The notes beneath the pieces were generated by a model, which was given only the letters and a program-made list of their open reading frames with translations, was not told the origin of the DNA and searched no databases. From Sinorhizobium psoraleae (GTDB lineage: Bacteria > Pseudomonadota > Alphaproteobacteria > Rhizobiales > Rhizobiaceae), in the NCBI RefSeq assembly GCF_013283645.1, contig NZ_JABEKV010000004.1, forward strand, positions 124,001 through 188,000: a DNA stretch of 64,000 nt, given 5' to 3'. Every line of letters starts with the position of its first letter. Position 1 is the first letter of the stretch. The position numbers were made by a program, and so were the translations under genes. Positions 44,238-51,791 of this stretch are shown here, in pieces.

Positions 44238-44849
44238 TCAGCTTTCCCGTCCGCCTTCGAAGATGCGCAGATGCTGAACCCTGCGGCCGACTTTTCCATG
44301 TCGGCTCGTCGTGTCCGCAGCATGGGGTGTTTCCGCCAAATCCTCAAGACCATGATGCCCGCTGTCGAGGATCCGCAGGCCGTGCGCGACAATGCATTCA
44401 AGCGATATCATGTGGAGCCATGACGGACGCGACAACGGTGCCAACGAACCAAGGATACGGTCGCTGTGGCCCTGCGGCGAGCCGAGTGGCGTGAGCAGCA
44501 ATTCGGTGTCCAGTCGCTCACCGCCTGCCGTCACGCCGCAGGCGGAAAGCACGACCGGAGAGCATTGCATCATCACCTGATCGGCAATCCGAACGGTTTC
44601 ACTCGCATCGCCGGCAGGCCAGAGCGCGGCGAACGGCTGTCTTCGCAGCTCTCGACCGAAAAGAGCGCAGACATGAGTCCCGGCGAGCCGGAAGCGGATG
44701 TCACCGCTTGCCTGCCGTTCAAGGATGAAGAGGTTCGGCAGCAGCGAACAGATTTCTTGAGGTTCGATCTCGTCGCGGCGAGGGAGATCCCGTTCGCCCC
44801 GCAACCTGTTCCAGTATCGCAATAGCTCTATCGTTGTTTTGCTGCGCAT
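44238..44849 (-). CDS. PAS-domain protein (PAS_5 type)
   Basis: This 203-residue protein starts MRSKTTIELLRYWNRLRGER. The blocks LPRRDEIEPQEICSLLPNLF and RFRLAGTHVCALFGRELRRQ are those of the alphaproteobacterial PAS_5 group, ligand-binding PAS proteins with no output domain. The C-terminal 60 residues look disordered. It lies upstream of the PilZ gene on the same strand, about 100 bp apart, so a common signalling role is possible but not shown. Confidence 0.82.
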   Translation of the reverse strand: MRSKTTIELLRYWNRLRGERDLPRRDEIEPQEICSLLPNLFILERQASGDIRFRLAGTHVCALFGRELRRQPFAALWPAGDASETVRIADQVMMQCSPVVLSACGVTAGGERLDTELLLTPLGSPQGHSDRILGSLAPLSRPSWLHMISLECIVAHGLRILDSGHHGLEDLAETPHAADTTSRHGKVGRRVQHLRIFEGGRES

Positions 44850-45106
44850 GATGCCCGTTCATTCCGTCAACCGTGCCCCGACTGTTTCCAATTGGCACAG
44901 CCGCCGCGGTTCCTTGGATTTCAGGAATGGAGGAGCGAATTTCGTGCCACGCCGATATTAAGGTTAATGATCGGTTTCGATTGCGTTCGGCGCCGCCTGC
45001 TGGCACTGAAATGCCATCACTCACGAAGGTTTGCCTTCAGCACGCGATTGGAGCTCGGCTATAAGGGCTCACCGACCGTTCAGTTTTTACTGGACGGTCT
45101 TTTTTT
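44850..45106 (+). ncRNA. candidate small RNA or leader ending in a strong terminator
   Basis: This 257-nt stretch has no convincing gene but ends at a very strong terminator: GACCGTTCAGT (45074-45084), loop TTTT, ACTGGACGGTC (45089-45099), then TTTTTTT from 45100. The stem has 11 pairs with one G-T. No upstream plus-strand gene needs it: the PAS gene runs away on the minus strand. So a short transcript from within 44850-45000 probably ends here, either an independent small RNA or an attenuated leader of the rhomboid gene at 45191. The 5-prime end is unknown. A 63-codon frame (44873-45064) is an alternative. Confidence 0.45.
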
Positions 45107-45190
45107 GTTTGCTTATGCCTTCGCGCTATCCGGCGGCGGCATAGCCGTCGAACCTGATCGCGAACGCGTAAGCGATGGAAGAGAACAGCC

Positions 45191-45916
45191 ATGGAACGAG
45201 ATCAGGCAGCGACGCCAACCGATGCCGAGAACGAAGGGGACCGCAGCCGCGAGCCTGCCTTCAACCTGCCGGCGGGGCTTACTGGTATCCTCTTGCTCCT
45301 GATCGGCGTCCATGCGTTGAGAACCTATCTCTTGTCGGCGGCCGCAGATCAGGAACTGATCCTCAACTTCGCCTTCCTGCCCGTGCGTTACACCCTTCCG
45401 CTGTCGGAGCAAGGACTCGTCTGGCTCTGGACCCCGGTCACCTATTCGTTTCTGCACGGCAGCTGGGATCATCTCATCTTCAATATCTTCTGGATGGTCG
45501 CATTCGGGGCGCCGGTCGTGCGGCGCATCGGCATGGCACGTCTGGCCGTCTTCTGGTGCCTTTCGGCCGCTGCCGCCGTCGCGTTGCACACGGCGTTTCA
45601 CTGGGGGGAAATTGTCGTCGTGGTTGGCGCCTCCGGCGTTGTTTCCGGCTTCATGGGGGCGGCGGCGCGTTTCGTTTTCTCGCCGAGCGGCCGCATCAGC
45701 CGCCAATTCGCCCATCTCAACCGCCGACTTTCGCTAACGGAAACGCTCGCCAACCGCTCGGTTCTGGTCTTCACCGGCATCTGGTTCCTGACCAACTTTC
45801 TGGTGGGACTCGGCATGTTCTCCGTCGGTGGTGCGGGAACCGTGGCCTGGGAAGCGCATATCGGTGGTTTCCTCTTCGGCTTCCTCCTGTTCGGGCTTTT
45901 TGATCCGCGCGACTAA
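45191..45916 (+). CDS. rhomboid-family intramembrane serine protease
   Basis: This 241-residue protein has six membrane helices. The catalytic dyad is Ser148 in VGASGVVSGFMG and His223 in WEAHIGGFLFG. The helix-2 motif FLHGSWDHLIFNIFW with its His and Asn lines the active site. The N-terminal 25 residues are acidic and cytoplasmic. Rhomboids cut membrane proteins within the bilayer; the substrate is unknown. The stop codon overlaps a tandem intergenic repeat. Confidence 0.94.
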   Translation: MERDQAATPTDAENEGDRSREPAFNLPAGLTGILLLLIGVHALRTYLLSAAADQELILNFAFLPVRYTLPLSEQGLVWLWTPVTYSFLHGSWDHLIFNIFWMVAFGAPVVRRIGMARLAVFWCLSAAAAVALHTAFHWGEIVVVVGASGVVSGFMGAAARFVFSPSGRISRQFAHLNRRLSLTETLANRSVLVFTGIWFLTNFLVGLGMFSVGGAGTVAWEAHIGGFLFGFLLFGLFDPRD

Positions 45917-46006
45917 GCGGGATGAGGAAAAGTGGGCACCGGTTTTCCGCCCGCATCCCGCGTCGGATCAAGCGGGATGAGGAAAAGTGGGCACCGGTCT
46001 TTCTCC
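45916..46006 (+). repeat. tandem rhizobial repeat with one half-copy
   Basis: AGCGGGATGAGGAAAAGTGG then GCACCGGT occurs at 45916-45943 and again at 45971-45998. The first copy continues as TTTCCGCCCGCATCCCGC and so can fold end to end (GCGGGAT with ATCCCGC). The second copy lacks the right arm. The unit is a widely dispersed palindromic element in rhizobia. The first copy overlaps the last base of the rhomboid stop. Confidence 0.75.
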
Positions 46007-46034
46007 AACGTCCATTTGTAACCCACGAAAAACG

Positions 46035-46083
46035 ATCACATTTGTGATCCCGGATTGTTTCAATCCGGATTCACAAATGTGAT
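46035..46083. other. long near-perfect hairpin
   Basis: The left arm ATCACATTTGTGATCCCGGATT (46035-46056) pairs with the right arm AATCCGGATTCACAAATGTGAT (46062-46083) around GTTTC, with one bulge on each side. The outer ends, ATCACATTTGTGAT, are themselves palindromic. No T tract follows, so it is not a simple terminator. It could be a small mobile repeat, a regulator site or part of an RNA. Confidence 0.6.
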
Positions 46084-46409
46084 GCCTGGGAGACCCGAGA
46101 GGCCGGGCTACAAGGCTTGATTTCCCAAGATCACTGGAGCACCATTCCCTACGGTCGCCTTGAGGCGAGCGGTGGAAGACCGGATGTCGGGGGCTCGGCG
46201 TTGCGCAGAAGCGTGCGACGGCCAGTGAACGGCATAGGAAATTGGGACGAGTTCCTGCGCCAATACCACTCTGCATAGTTCCTTGATTATGCTGAGGTTC
46301 AGGGTGTTACAGCGACCATCAAGCATCCGAAACGACGCTCGGCGCTGCACACGAGACGGCCAGAAACTCTCCCCGCCGGCCCGGCTTAGTCGTAACGGGA
46401 GATGTGTGC

Positions 46410-46838
46410 ATGTCGGTAAGAGCGATTCTCAACGAAAAAGGCCACAACGTCGTGACCGTCACGCCCCATGTGACAGTTCATCAGGCCGCGACCTTTTTGC
46501 ATGATAACCATATAGGGGCGGTCGTCGTCGTCGATCCGGACGATCAGATCGTCGGCATTCTGACGGAGCGGGATGTCGTGGCCGCGATCGCCAAATATGG
46601 TGCTGCCTGTCTCGACAGCCCGGTTTCTACCGTCATGTGGCAGAACGTCTATTGTTGCCGCGAAGAAATGTCGATCGATACGCTGATGGAAATGATGAGC
46701 AAGCTGCGCGCACGGCATTTGCCGGTAGAGAGGGAAGGCCGCCTGGCCGGCATCGTTTCCATCGGTGACGTCGTGAAGCACCATATCCGCGCAATTGAGC
46801 ACGAGGCCGAACAGATCAAGGCCTATATTGCAGGCTGA
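46410..46838 (+). CDS. CBS-domain protein
   Basis: This 142-residue protein has two CBS motifs in tandem: ILNEKGHNVVTVTPHVTVHQ with GAVVVVDPDDQIVGILTERD at 30-58, and RARHLPVEREGRLAGIVSIG at 98-118 with DVVKHHI. It is a stand-alone Bateman module likely to bind adenine nucleotides. The start is ATG 46410. Its partner is unknown. GGGAGATGTGTGC gives a ribosome-binding site. A GC hairpin without a T tract lies shortly after the stop. Confidence 0.93.
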   Translation: MSVRAILNEKGHNVVTVTPHVTVHQAATFLHDNHIGAVVVVDPDDQIVGILTERDVVAAIAKYGAACLDSPVSTVMWQNVYCCREEMSIDTLMEMMSKLRARHLPVEREGRLAGIVSIGDVVKHHIRAIEHEAEQIKAYIAG

Positions 46839-46967
46839 TAGGAGAGGGGCGGCGCGAGGCCGCCCTCTACAGGGCATAACTTCTTTCGTCCCCCGCCGCC
46901 GTCCTTAAGCCGGAGTGACTTGACGCATTTGAGCTTGTGACGGGTCGCCACTCACACTGGGGTGCGC

Positions 46968-47924
46968 TCAGCGCACCAGCACTTCCTGCATGCGCCGGAT
47001 TTCAGCGAGTTTGGCTTTCGCCTCGTGGTAGCCGCGATCGATTGCCTCGCCGGCCCGATGAAATTCCGAAAGGCCGATATCGTTGAGCTTTGGATGAAGC
47101 GCGAGATCCGGCGGATCGCCGGCAAGCCGGGCGCGTGAAATTCTGTCCTGGATGATATTGAAGGCCTGTACCATGACGCTGGTCATGCCGAGCCGCGCGG
47201 AATAACCATCCTTGATCTGCGAATCCACTGCTTCCATGCCGGCGCTGTGCTTGACGACAGCCGAGCGCCCATAGAGATCGTAGTTGAGGTTGACCGCGAC
47301 CACGAGCTGCTGCTCGTAAGCGCGACAAACCGAAACCGGAACCGGGTTGACCAGAGCGCCGTCGACGAGGAGTCGACCATTGGCGTTGATCGGCTCGAAA
47401 ATTCCGGGGAGCGCATAGGACGCGCGAATAGCGGTTATAAGCGAACCTTTCTCGATCCAGACTTCATGACCGCTGTGAACTTCGGTCGCGACCGCAATGA
47501 AGGGGCGATCGAGATCCTCGATAATGAGACCCTGCAGGTGCTCCTGCATGCGTTTTGTCAGTCGCAGGCCGCCGAACAAGCCCCCGCCACGGATCGCAAA
47601 ATCGAGCAGGCCGGCAATGCGGCGCACGGTGAGGGAGCGGGCGAAGGACTCCAGTTCGTCGAGCTTGCCGGCGAGATAGCAGCCGCCCACAAGGGCGCCG
47701 ATCGACGTGCCGGCAATCATGCCCACTTCGATGCCTTCCTCGTCAAGTGCCCGGAGGACGCCGATATGCGCCCAGCCGCGAGCTGCGCCGCCGCCAAGGG
47801 CTATGGCGATCTTCGGTTTCGAGGGGTAAGGAGCGGGTGCAGGCGGAGCAGTCGTAAGCGAAGATCCATCTGGACCGGATAAATCGGGGACCTGATTGCT
47901 GCGCGTGAATGTCCAATTCAACAT
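46968..47924 (-). CDS. patatin-like phospholipase
   Basis: This 318-residue protein has the oxyanion motif GGGAARG (44-50), the nucleophile elbow GTSIG with Ser74, and the dyad Asp188 in VDGALVNP. A 38-residue Pro-rich N-terminus precedes the fold, with no signal peptide. It is a Ser/Asp lipid acyl hydrolase of the RssA/YchK type; its physiological substrate is not known. It is monocistronic and convergent with the CBS gene. Confidence 0.93.
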   Translation of the reverse strand: MLNWTFTRSNQVPDLSGPDGSSLTTAPPAPAPYPSKPKIAIALGGGAARGWAHIGVLRALDEEGIEVGMIAGTSIGALVGGCYLAGKLDELESFARSLTVRRIAGLLDFAIRGGGLFGGLRLTKRMQEHLQGLIIEDLDRPFIAVATEVHSGHEVWIEKGSLITAIRASYALPGIFEPINANGRLLVDGALVNPVPVSVCRAYEQQLVVAVNLNYDLYGRSAVVKHSAGMEAVDSQIKDGYSARLGMTSVMVQAFNIIQDRISRARLAGDPPDLALHPKLNDIGLSEFHRAGEAIDRGYHEAKAKLAEIRRMQEVLVR

Positions 47925-48226
47925 CCGGCACCTCCAACATCGCCGAATAGATTACTAAGTGCGCGCGTCTTGTAGGAGGCCCCTGCCAAGCCGGCGATGG
48001 TGCCATCTTGTTCGAATTCATTGCTGAAAGACTGGCACCTTATTTGAGATATACCACCGATCCCGCCTTCAATCTTGGCGGGAGCGATAAACATTAGATA
48101 CAGCCTGCAACACTTTCGGCTTGGCCGCTGTTTCGACGGTAACCGCTTCATGAATAATGATTAGGCGCCCTTTTGGTTGCCAAAAAATAAATATAACACC
48201 TAGTTGCACCAAGAAAATGCAGATGT
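47925..48226. other. spacer between hisI and the patatin gene
   Basis: About 300 bp without a supported gene. The part next to hisI (48175-48226) is strikingly AT-rich, with runs such as CAAAAAATAAATATAACACC. It must hold the patatin gene promoter and the end of the hisI transcript; I see no clear terminator or consensus promoter. Confidence 0.45.
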
Positions 48227-48679
48227 TTAATTTTTGCCGTAAACTGCTGCGGGATCGAAATGTCTGTGGTCGTCCGTAATCGTGACCGTGGCTTTGCCGT
48301 CCTCGACGCCCACAGTGCGGTAAAAGCAGGAGCGGCGGCCCGTGTGACACGTGGCGTCGTGGCCGGCGACCGAGACCTTCAGCCAAACGGCGTCCTGGTC
48401 GCAATCGGTTCGGATTTCCTGGACATTTTGCAGGTTTCCCGAACTCTCGCCCTTCTTCCACAGGCCTTTGCGCGAACGGCTGTAATAGTGCGCAATGCCG
48501 GTCTCGATCGTCAGGGCCAGCGCTTCGGCGTTCATATGAGCGACCATCAGCAACTCGCCGTCGCGCGCATCGGTGACGACGGCCGTGACAAGTCCTTTCT
48601 CGTCGAAGCGGGGCGTAAAGCCCGGTCCGATCTCCAGAACGGCCTTGTCTTCTGAGGGGACGTCGAAGGTGAGGGGCAT
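48227..48679 (-). CDS. hisI: phosphoribosyl-AMP cyclohydrolase
   Basis: This 150-residue enzyme performs the third step of histidine synthesis, opening the purine ring of PR-AMP. The catalytic zinc and magnesium sites are visible: [18 protein letters not shown] (Asp-Cys-Asp) and the paired Cys in [18 protein letters not shown]. It is the single-function HisI with no fused HisE. It sits away from the other his genes, as is common in rhizobia, and 180 bp downstream of folE. Confidence 0.96.
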   Translation of the reverse strand: MPLTFDVPSEDKAVLEIGPGFTPRFDEKGLVTAVVTDARDGELLMVAHMNAEALALTIETGIAHYYSRSRKGLWKKGESSGNLQNVQEIRTDCDQDAVWLKVSVAGHDATCHTGRRSCFYRTVGVEDGKATVTITDDHRHFDPAAVYGKN

Positions 48680-48694
48680 GGTGTAGGCTCCGTC

Positions 48695-48799
48695 GCTACA
48701 GCGCCGCGCGTCTTATCAGACGCGCGAAGACGCTGTAGCACTTTGAATTGCTGCATGTTTTTATCCCTAAATCGGCCCACGATCTAAGGAAACATGCAG
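48695..48799 (-). repeat. RIME-type repeat, copy 9 (reverse)
   Basis: A full reverse copy: CTACAGCGCCGCGCGTCTTA, TCAGACGCGCGAAGACGCTG, TAGCACTTTGAATTGCTGCA and TAAATCGGCCCACGATCTAA with GGAAACATGC. It fills the space between folE and hisI. Confidence 0.85.
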
Positions 48800-48805
48800 T
48801 AGAGC

Positions 48806-49423
48806 TTACTTGAAGCCCCGCAGCATGGTCATGAAACGAGCCTGTTCGGCCGGATCGGTTTGGAAACTACCGGTAAATGTCGTCGTCAGCGTTGTCGAGC
48901 CCTGCTTCTGAACGCCGCGCATGGCCATGCACATGTGCTCCGCCTCGATCATGACGGCAACGCCGCGCGGCGCCAGCGTTTCATCGATGGCCTTAGCGAT
49001 CTGCGCCGTCATCGTCTCCTGCGTCTGCAGCCGGCGGGCATAGATGTCAACGACACGGGCGATCTTGGAAAGGCCGAGGACGCGGCCATTCGGCATGTAG
49101 GCGACATGCGCCTTGCCGATGATCGGCACCATGTGATGCTCGCAATGCGAAAAGAACGGAATGTCCTTTACCAGCACCATATCGTCATAACCGGCGACTT
49201 CCTCGAAAGTTCGTCCGAGGACATCCTCTGCCGCGAGGTCGTAGCCGCCGAACAGCTCCTTGTAAGCCTTGACGACACGCGCCGGCGTGTCTTTAAGGCC
49301 CTCGCGTTCCGGATCGTCGCCCGCCCACCTGAGCAGCACGCGAACGGCTTCCTCGGCCTCCTTCTGGGTCGGCCGGCCGCTCGTATCGTCGAGCAAAGGA
49401 AAGTTCTTCACTATGGCGTCCAT
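48806..49423 (-). CDS. folE: GTP cyclohydrolase I
   Basis: This 205-residue enzyme converts GTP to 7,8-dihydroneopterin triphosphate, the first step of folate synthesis. The zinc site and signature are in [20 protein letters not shown] (Cys, His) and [18 protein letters not shown] (Cys). [20 protein letters not shown] is also typical. The start is ATG 49423 with AAAGGGG upstream. It is a type IA enzyme by its Cys/His ligands. It is divergent from the Fe-S scaffold gene. Confidence 0.97.
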   Translation of the reverse strand: MDAIVKNFPLLDDTSGRPTQKEAEEAVRVLLRWAGDDPEREGLKDTPARVVKAYKELFGGYDLAAEDVLGRTFEEVAGYDDMVLVKDIPFFSHCEHHMVPIIGKAHVAYMPNGRVLGLSKIARVVDIYARRLQTQETMTAQIAKAIDETLAPRGVAVMIEAEHMCMAMRGVQKQGSTTLTTTFTGSFQTDPAEQARFMTMLRGFK

Positions 49424-49763
49424 AATGGCCCCTTTAAGCAATACGGGATTGCTGACGTTTTATCTTTCGGACAACTCGCCACTGGCCATTCGCCTAACCC
49501 TGCAGGCTTGGGTTCCGTTGGCGGGCTCCGGGGCTTTCGGGTCCTGGCTTAGCAGTGCACTGGACCGTCCGGCACGGTTTCCCAAACAACAGGCGACTTG
49601 ATGCTCCCTTGCGGAACTGTCGCCCCAACACGACATAGCATATAGTATGGTGCCACATGGATGAAAGAGGCCGAATGTGCAGCGCCGTGCTTTTTTCCTA
49701 TGTACCGGAGAAAATCATGCGCCAATTACCCAAAACCGCGAAAAATAAGCCGGATCGCGTCAA
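49424..49763. other. divergent spacer between folE and the scaffold gene
   Basis: About 340 bp that should contain both promoters. No gene is supported; short frames lack family features. I find no clear consensus promoter and no repeat element. Confidence 0.45.
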
Positions 49764-50210
49764 ATGATGGATGACATCTACAACAATAGAATTCTCGAGT
49801 TCGCTGGCAACATCCCTCGCATCGGGATGCTGGCGGACGCCGACGCCGAGGCGGCGGCACATTCGAAGCTCTGCGGCTCGAAAGTAAGGATCTGGCTGAA
49901 GATGGATGGTGAGGTCGTGACCGACTTTGCCCATGACGTCAAGGCGTGCGCGCTTGGACAGGCATCGTCCTCGATCATGGCGCGCCATGTCGTCGGCGCG
50001 AACGCCGATGAAATCCGGAGAGCCCGGGAAGATATGCTGGCCATGCTGAAGGCGGACGGCGAGGGCCCGTCGGGTCGCTTCGAGGACATGCGTTTCCTGA
50101 GACCGGTTCGCGATTACAAGGCGCGCCATGCCTCGACCATGCTGACCTTCGATGCGGTGGTTGACGCCATAGGCCAGATCGAGGCGAGGCGGCTTGCGGC
50201 CGCAGTCTGA
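49764..50210 (+). CDS. IscU/NifU-like iron-sulfur cluster scaffold protein
   Basis: This 148-residue protein is of the IscU/SufU fold: NNRILEFAGNIPRIGML near the N-terminus, then Cys37 in SKLCGSKVRIWLKMDGE and Cys61 in DVKACALGQASSSIM. The third scaffold Cys, expected in RxxCxxL near the C-terminus, is replaced (KARHASTMLTFDAV has no Cys). So it keeps only two of three cluster ligands, as in a distinct alphaproteobacterial subgroup. The function is uncertain. yidD starts 3 bp after its stop. Confidence 0.85.
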   Translation: MMDDIYNNRILEFAGNIPRIGMLADADAEAAAHSKLCGSKVRIWLKMDGEVVTDFAHDVKACALGQASSSIMARHVVGANADEIRRAREDMLAMLKADGEGPSGRFEDMRFLRPVRDYKARHASTMLTFDAVVDAIGQIEARRLAAAV

Positions 50211-50213
50211 GCG

Positions 50214-50582
50214 ATGTGCAACAAGCCTCACGATGACCATGCTTTCGCCCCGGTGGCTCGCCGGAGGGGGCGGAATTGGGCCGGCCCGTTTCGCAAGACG
50301 CCGGGGCGGATCGTCGGCATGGCCTTCATCCGAGCCTATCAGCTCACATTGTCGAGTTTCATCGGCAACTCCTGCCGGCATCTGCCCACCTGCTCGGAAT
50401 ACGGTTTCGAGGCGATTGCCCGCCACGGCCTTTGGGCTGGTGGCTGGATGACGTTCTTCCGCGTGGCGCGCTGCGGGCCCGGGGGGACCCATGGTTTCGA
50501 TCCGGTGCCGGAAACGCTGACGTCACGCCAGATCTGGTACAGGCCATGGCGCTATTGGCAATCGCGGCCAAAGGAGGCGTGA
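50214..50582 (+). CDS. yidD: membrane protein insertion efficiency factor YidD
   Basis: This 122-residue protein has the YidD core: FIRAYQLTLSSFIGNSCRHL, PTCSEYGFEAIARHG and GWMTFFRVARCGPGGTHGFD. The three Cys and the basic N-terminal amphipathic region are typical. YidD helps YidC insert inner-membrane proteins. Here it is not next to rpmH-rnpA-yidC but coupled to the scaffold-like gene, a common rhizobial arrangement. It uses ATG 50214. Confidence 0.95.
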   Translation: MCNKPHDDHAFAPVARRRGRNWAGPFRKTPGRIVGMAFIRAYQLTLSSFIGNSCRHLPTCSEYGFEAIARHGLWAGGWMTFFRVARCGPGGTHGFDPVPETLTSRQIWYRPWRYWQSRPKEA

Positions 50583-50587
50583 GCACG

Positions 50588-51007
50588 ATGACAGTGCCGC
50601 TGGAATACCGGCAGGCCTCTGCCGATTTCGACCGGTTCATTCTGGACGTGCGCGATATTGCCGGTCTTCAGACCACCAATCAGGCCTATACCATGGTGCA
50701 GGCGGTTTTGCAGACTTTCCGGCGGCGTCTCGATGTTCCCGACGCGCTGCTTTTCGCAAATGCCTTGCCGCCGGTGCTTCGGGCGATCTTTGTCGCCGAC
50801 TGGGACCTGGAAGAGCCGCAGATGCCCTTCGCCGGCCGCTTTGCGATGACGCGCGAAGTGCAATCGCTCCGCCCCGATCACAACCTTTCTCCGGATACCG
50901 CAATTGCCGATGTTGCGGCAGCGTTGCGTCGAAACGTGGACGAAGCGGTACTTGACCGCGTGCTGGCGCGGCTGCCGGCAGGCGCAGCCGATTTCTGGCG
51001 CGCCTGA
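50588..51007 (+). CDS. DUF2267 protein
   Basis: This 139-residue protein starts MTVPLEYRQASADFDRFILD. Tandem helical units with the pattern AYTMVQAVLQTFRRRLDVPD and ALLFANALPPVLRAIFVADW match DUF2267, a small all-alpha family of unknown function. It lies 5 bp after yidD and 15 bp before the DUF1697 gene, so it belongs to the same transcript. An upstream in-frame extension overlapping yidD is rejected. Confidence 0.85.
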   Translation: MTVPLEYRQASADFDRFILDVRDIAGLQTTNQAYTMVQAVLQTFRRRLDVPDALLFANALPPVLRAIFVADWDLEEPQMPFAGRFAMTREVQSLRPDHNLSPDTAIADVAAALRRNVDEAVLDRVLARLPAGAADFWRA

Positions 51008-51022
51008 GTTCGGGGTCGGCGG

Positions 51023-51562
51023 ATGAAGAATTATGTGGCCTTGCTCTACAGCATCATCCTTGGGGAAAAGCGGCGTGTTGTCATGACCGACCTGCGGGCC
51101 ATGGCCGAGCGTCTCGGCTATCTCGGACCGCGCACCCTTGTCTCCACGGGCAATATCGTGTTCGACGCGCCCGACAAGCCTCTTGCCGACATTGAGGCCG
51201 AACTGGAAGCGGCATTTGCCGCCACGTTCGGGCGGCACGTCGACATTATCGCGCGGGTTGGCGAGGATTGGCGGAAGCTTGCCGCCGGTAACCCGTTTCC
51301 CGCCGAAAGCGAGGCAGATCCGACGCGTGTCCATGTTCGGGTGATGCGCTCACCACTTCGCCCCGAGGTGCTCGAAATGTTCCGCGGCCATTGTTCCCGG
51401 GGTGAGCGTATGGAAATCGTCGGCGGCGACCTCTGGGTGGATTTCGCCGGAAAGGCCAGCGAATCGAAGCTGCTTGGCACCCTGACCACCAAGCGCCTGG
51501 GCGTCGGTACGTTCCGCAACTGGAACACCGTGCGCGGTCTGCGCGAGATGGTGACCGGTTGA
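51023..51562 (+). CDS. DUF1697 protein
   Basis: This 179-residue protein has the DUF1697 pattern MKNYVALLYSIILGEKRRVV, MTDLRAMAERLGYLGPRTLV and STGNIVFD, then GTLTTKRLGVGTFRNWNTV near the end. The fold is ferredoxin-like and the function unknown. It is the last gene of the scaffold-yidD-DUF2267 run, followed directly by a RIME repeat. Confidence 0.9.
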   Translation: MKNYVALLYSIILGEKRRVVMTDLRAMAERLGYLGPRTLVSTGNIVFDAPDKPLADIEAELEAAFAATFGRHVDIIARVGEDWRKLAAGNPFPAESEADPTRVHVRVMRSPLRPEVLEMFRGHCSRGERMEIVGGDLWVDFAGKASESKLLGTLTTKRLGVGTFRNWNTVRGLREMVTG

Positions 51563-51567
51563 CCGCT

Positions 51568-51668
51568 GCATGTTTCCTTAAATCGTATCCGGTTTAAGCA
51601 AAAAACGTGCGGCCATTCAAAGTGCTACAGCGTCCTTTGCGCGTCTGATAAGACGCGCGGCGCTGTAG
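51568..51668 (+). repeat. RIME-type repeat, copy 10
   Basis: The best-preserved forward copy: GCATGTTTCCTTAAATCGTA, TCCGGTTTAAGCAAAAAACG, TTCAAAGTGCTACAGCGTCC and the hairpin GCGCGTCT-GATA-AGACGCGC with GGCGCTGTAG. It lies 5 bp after the DUF1697 stop. Confidence 0.88.
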
Positions 51669-51791
51669 GCCGCTCCTTTACTCGACCGTCAAAAACATTT
51701 ATCAGGCGCGCGTCAATAATCGGCGGCTGCAGTCATGCAGAAGTCGGCAACCACACCACCCGCATTCGTTGGCGGGACTGGATAGGAGATC

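Noticed and set aside
9985-51668. dispersed repeats as a CRISPR or integrated element
   Set aside because: The copies are kilobases apart, palindromic and diverged, with no spacers, cas genes, integrase or direct repeats.
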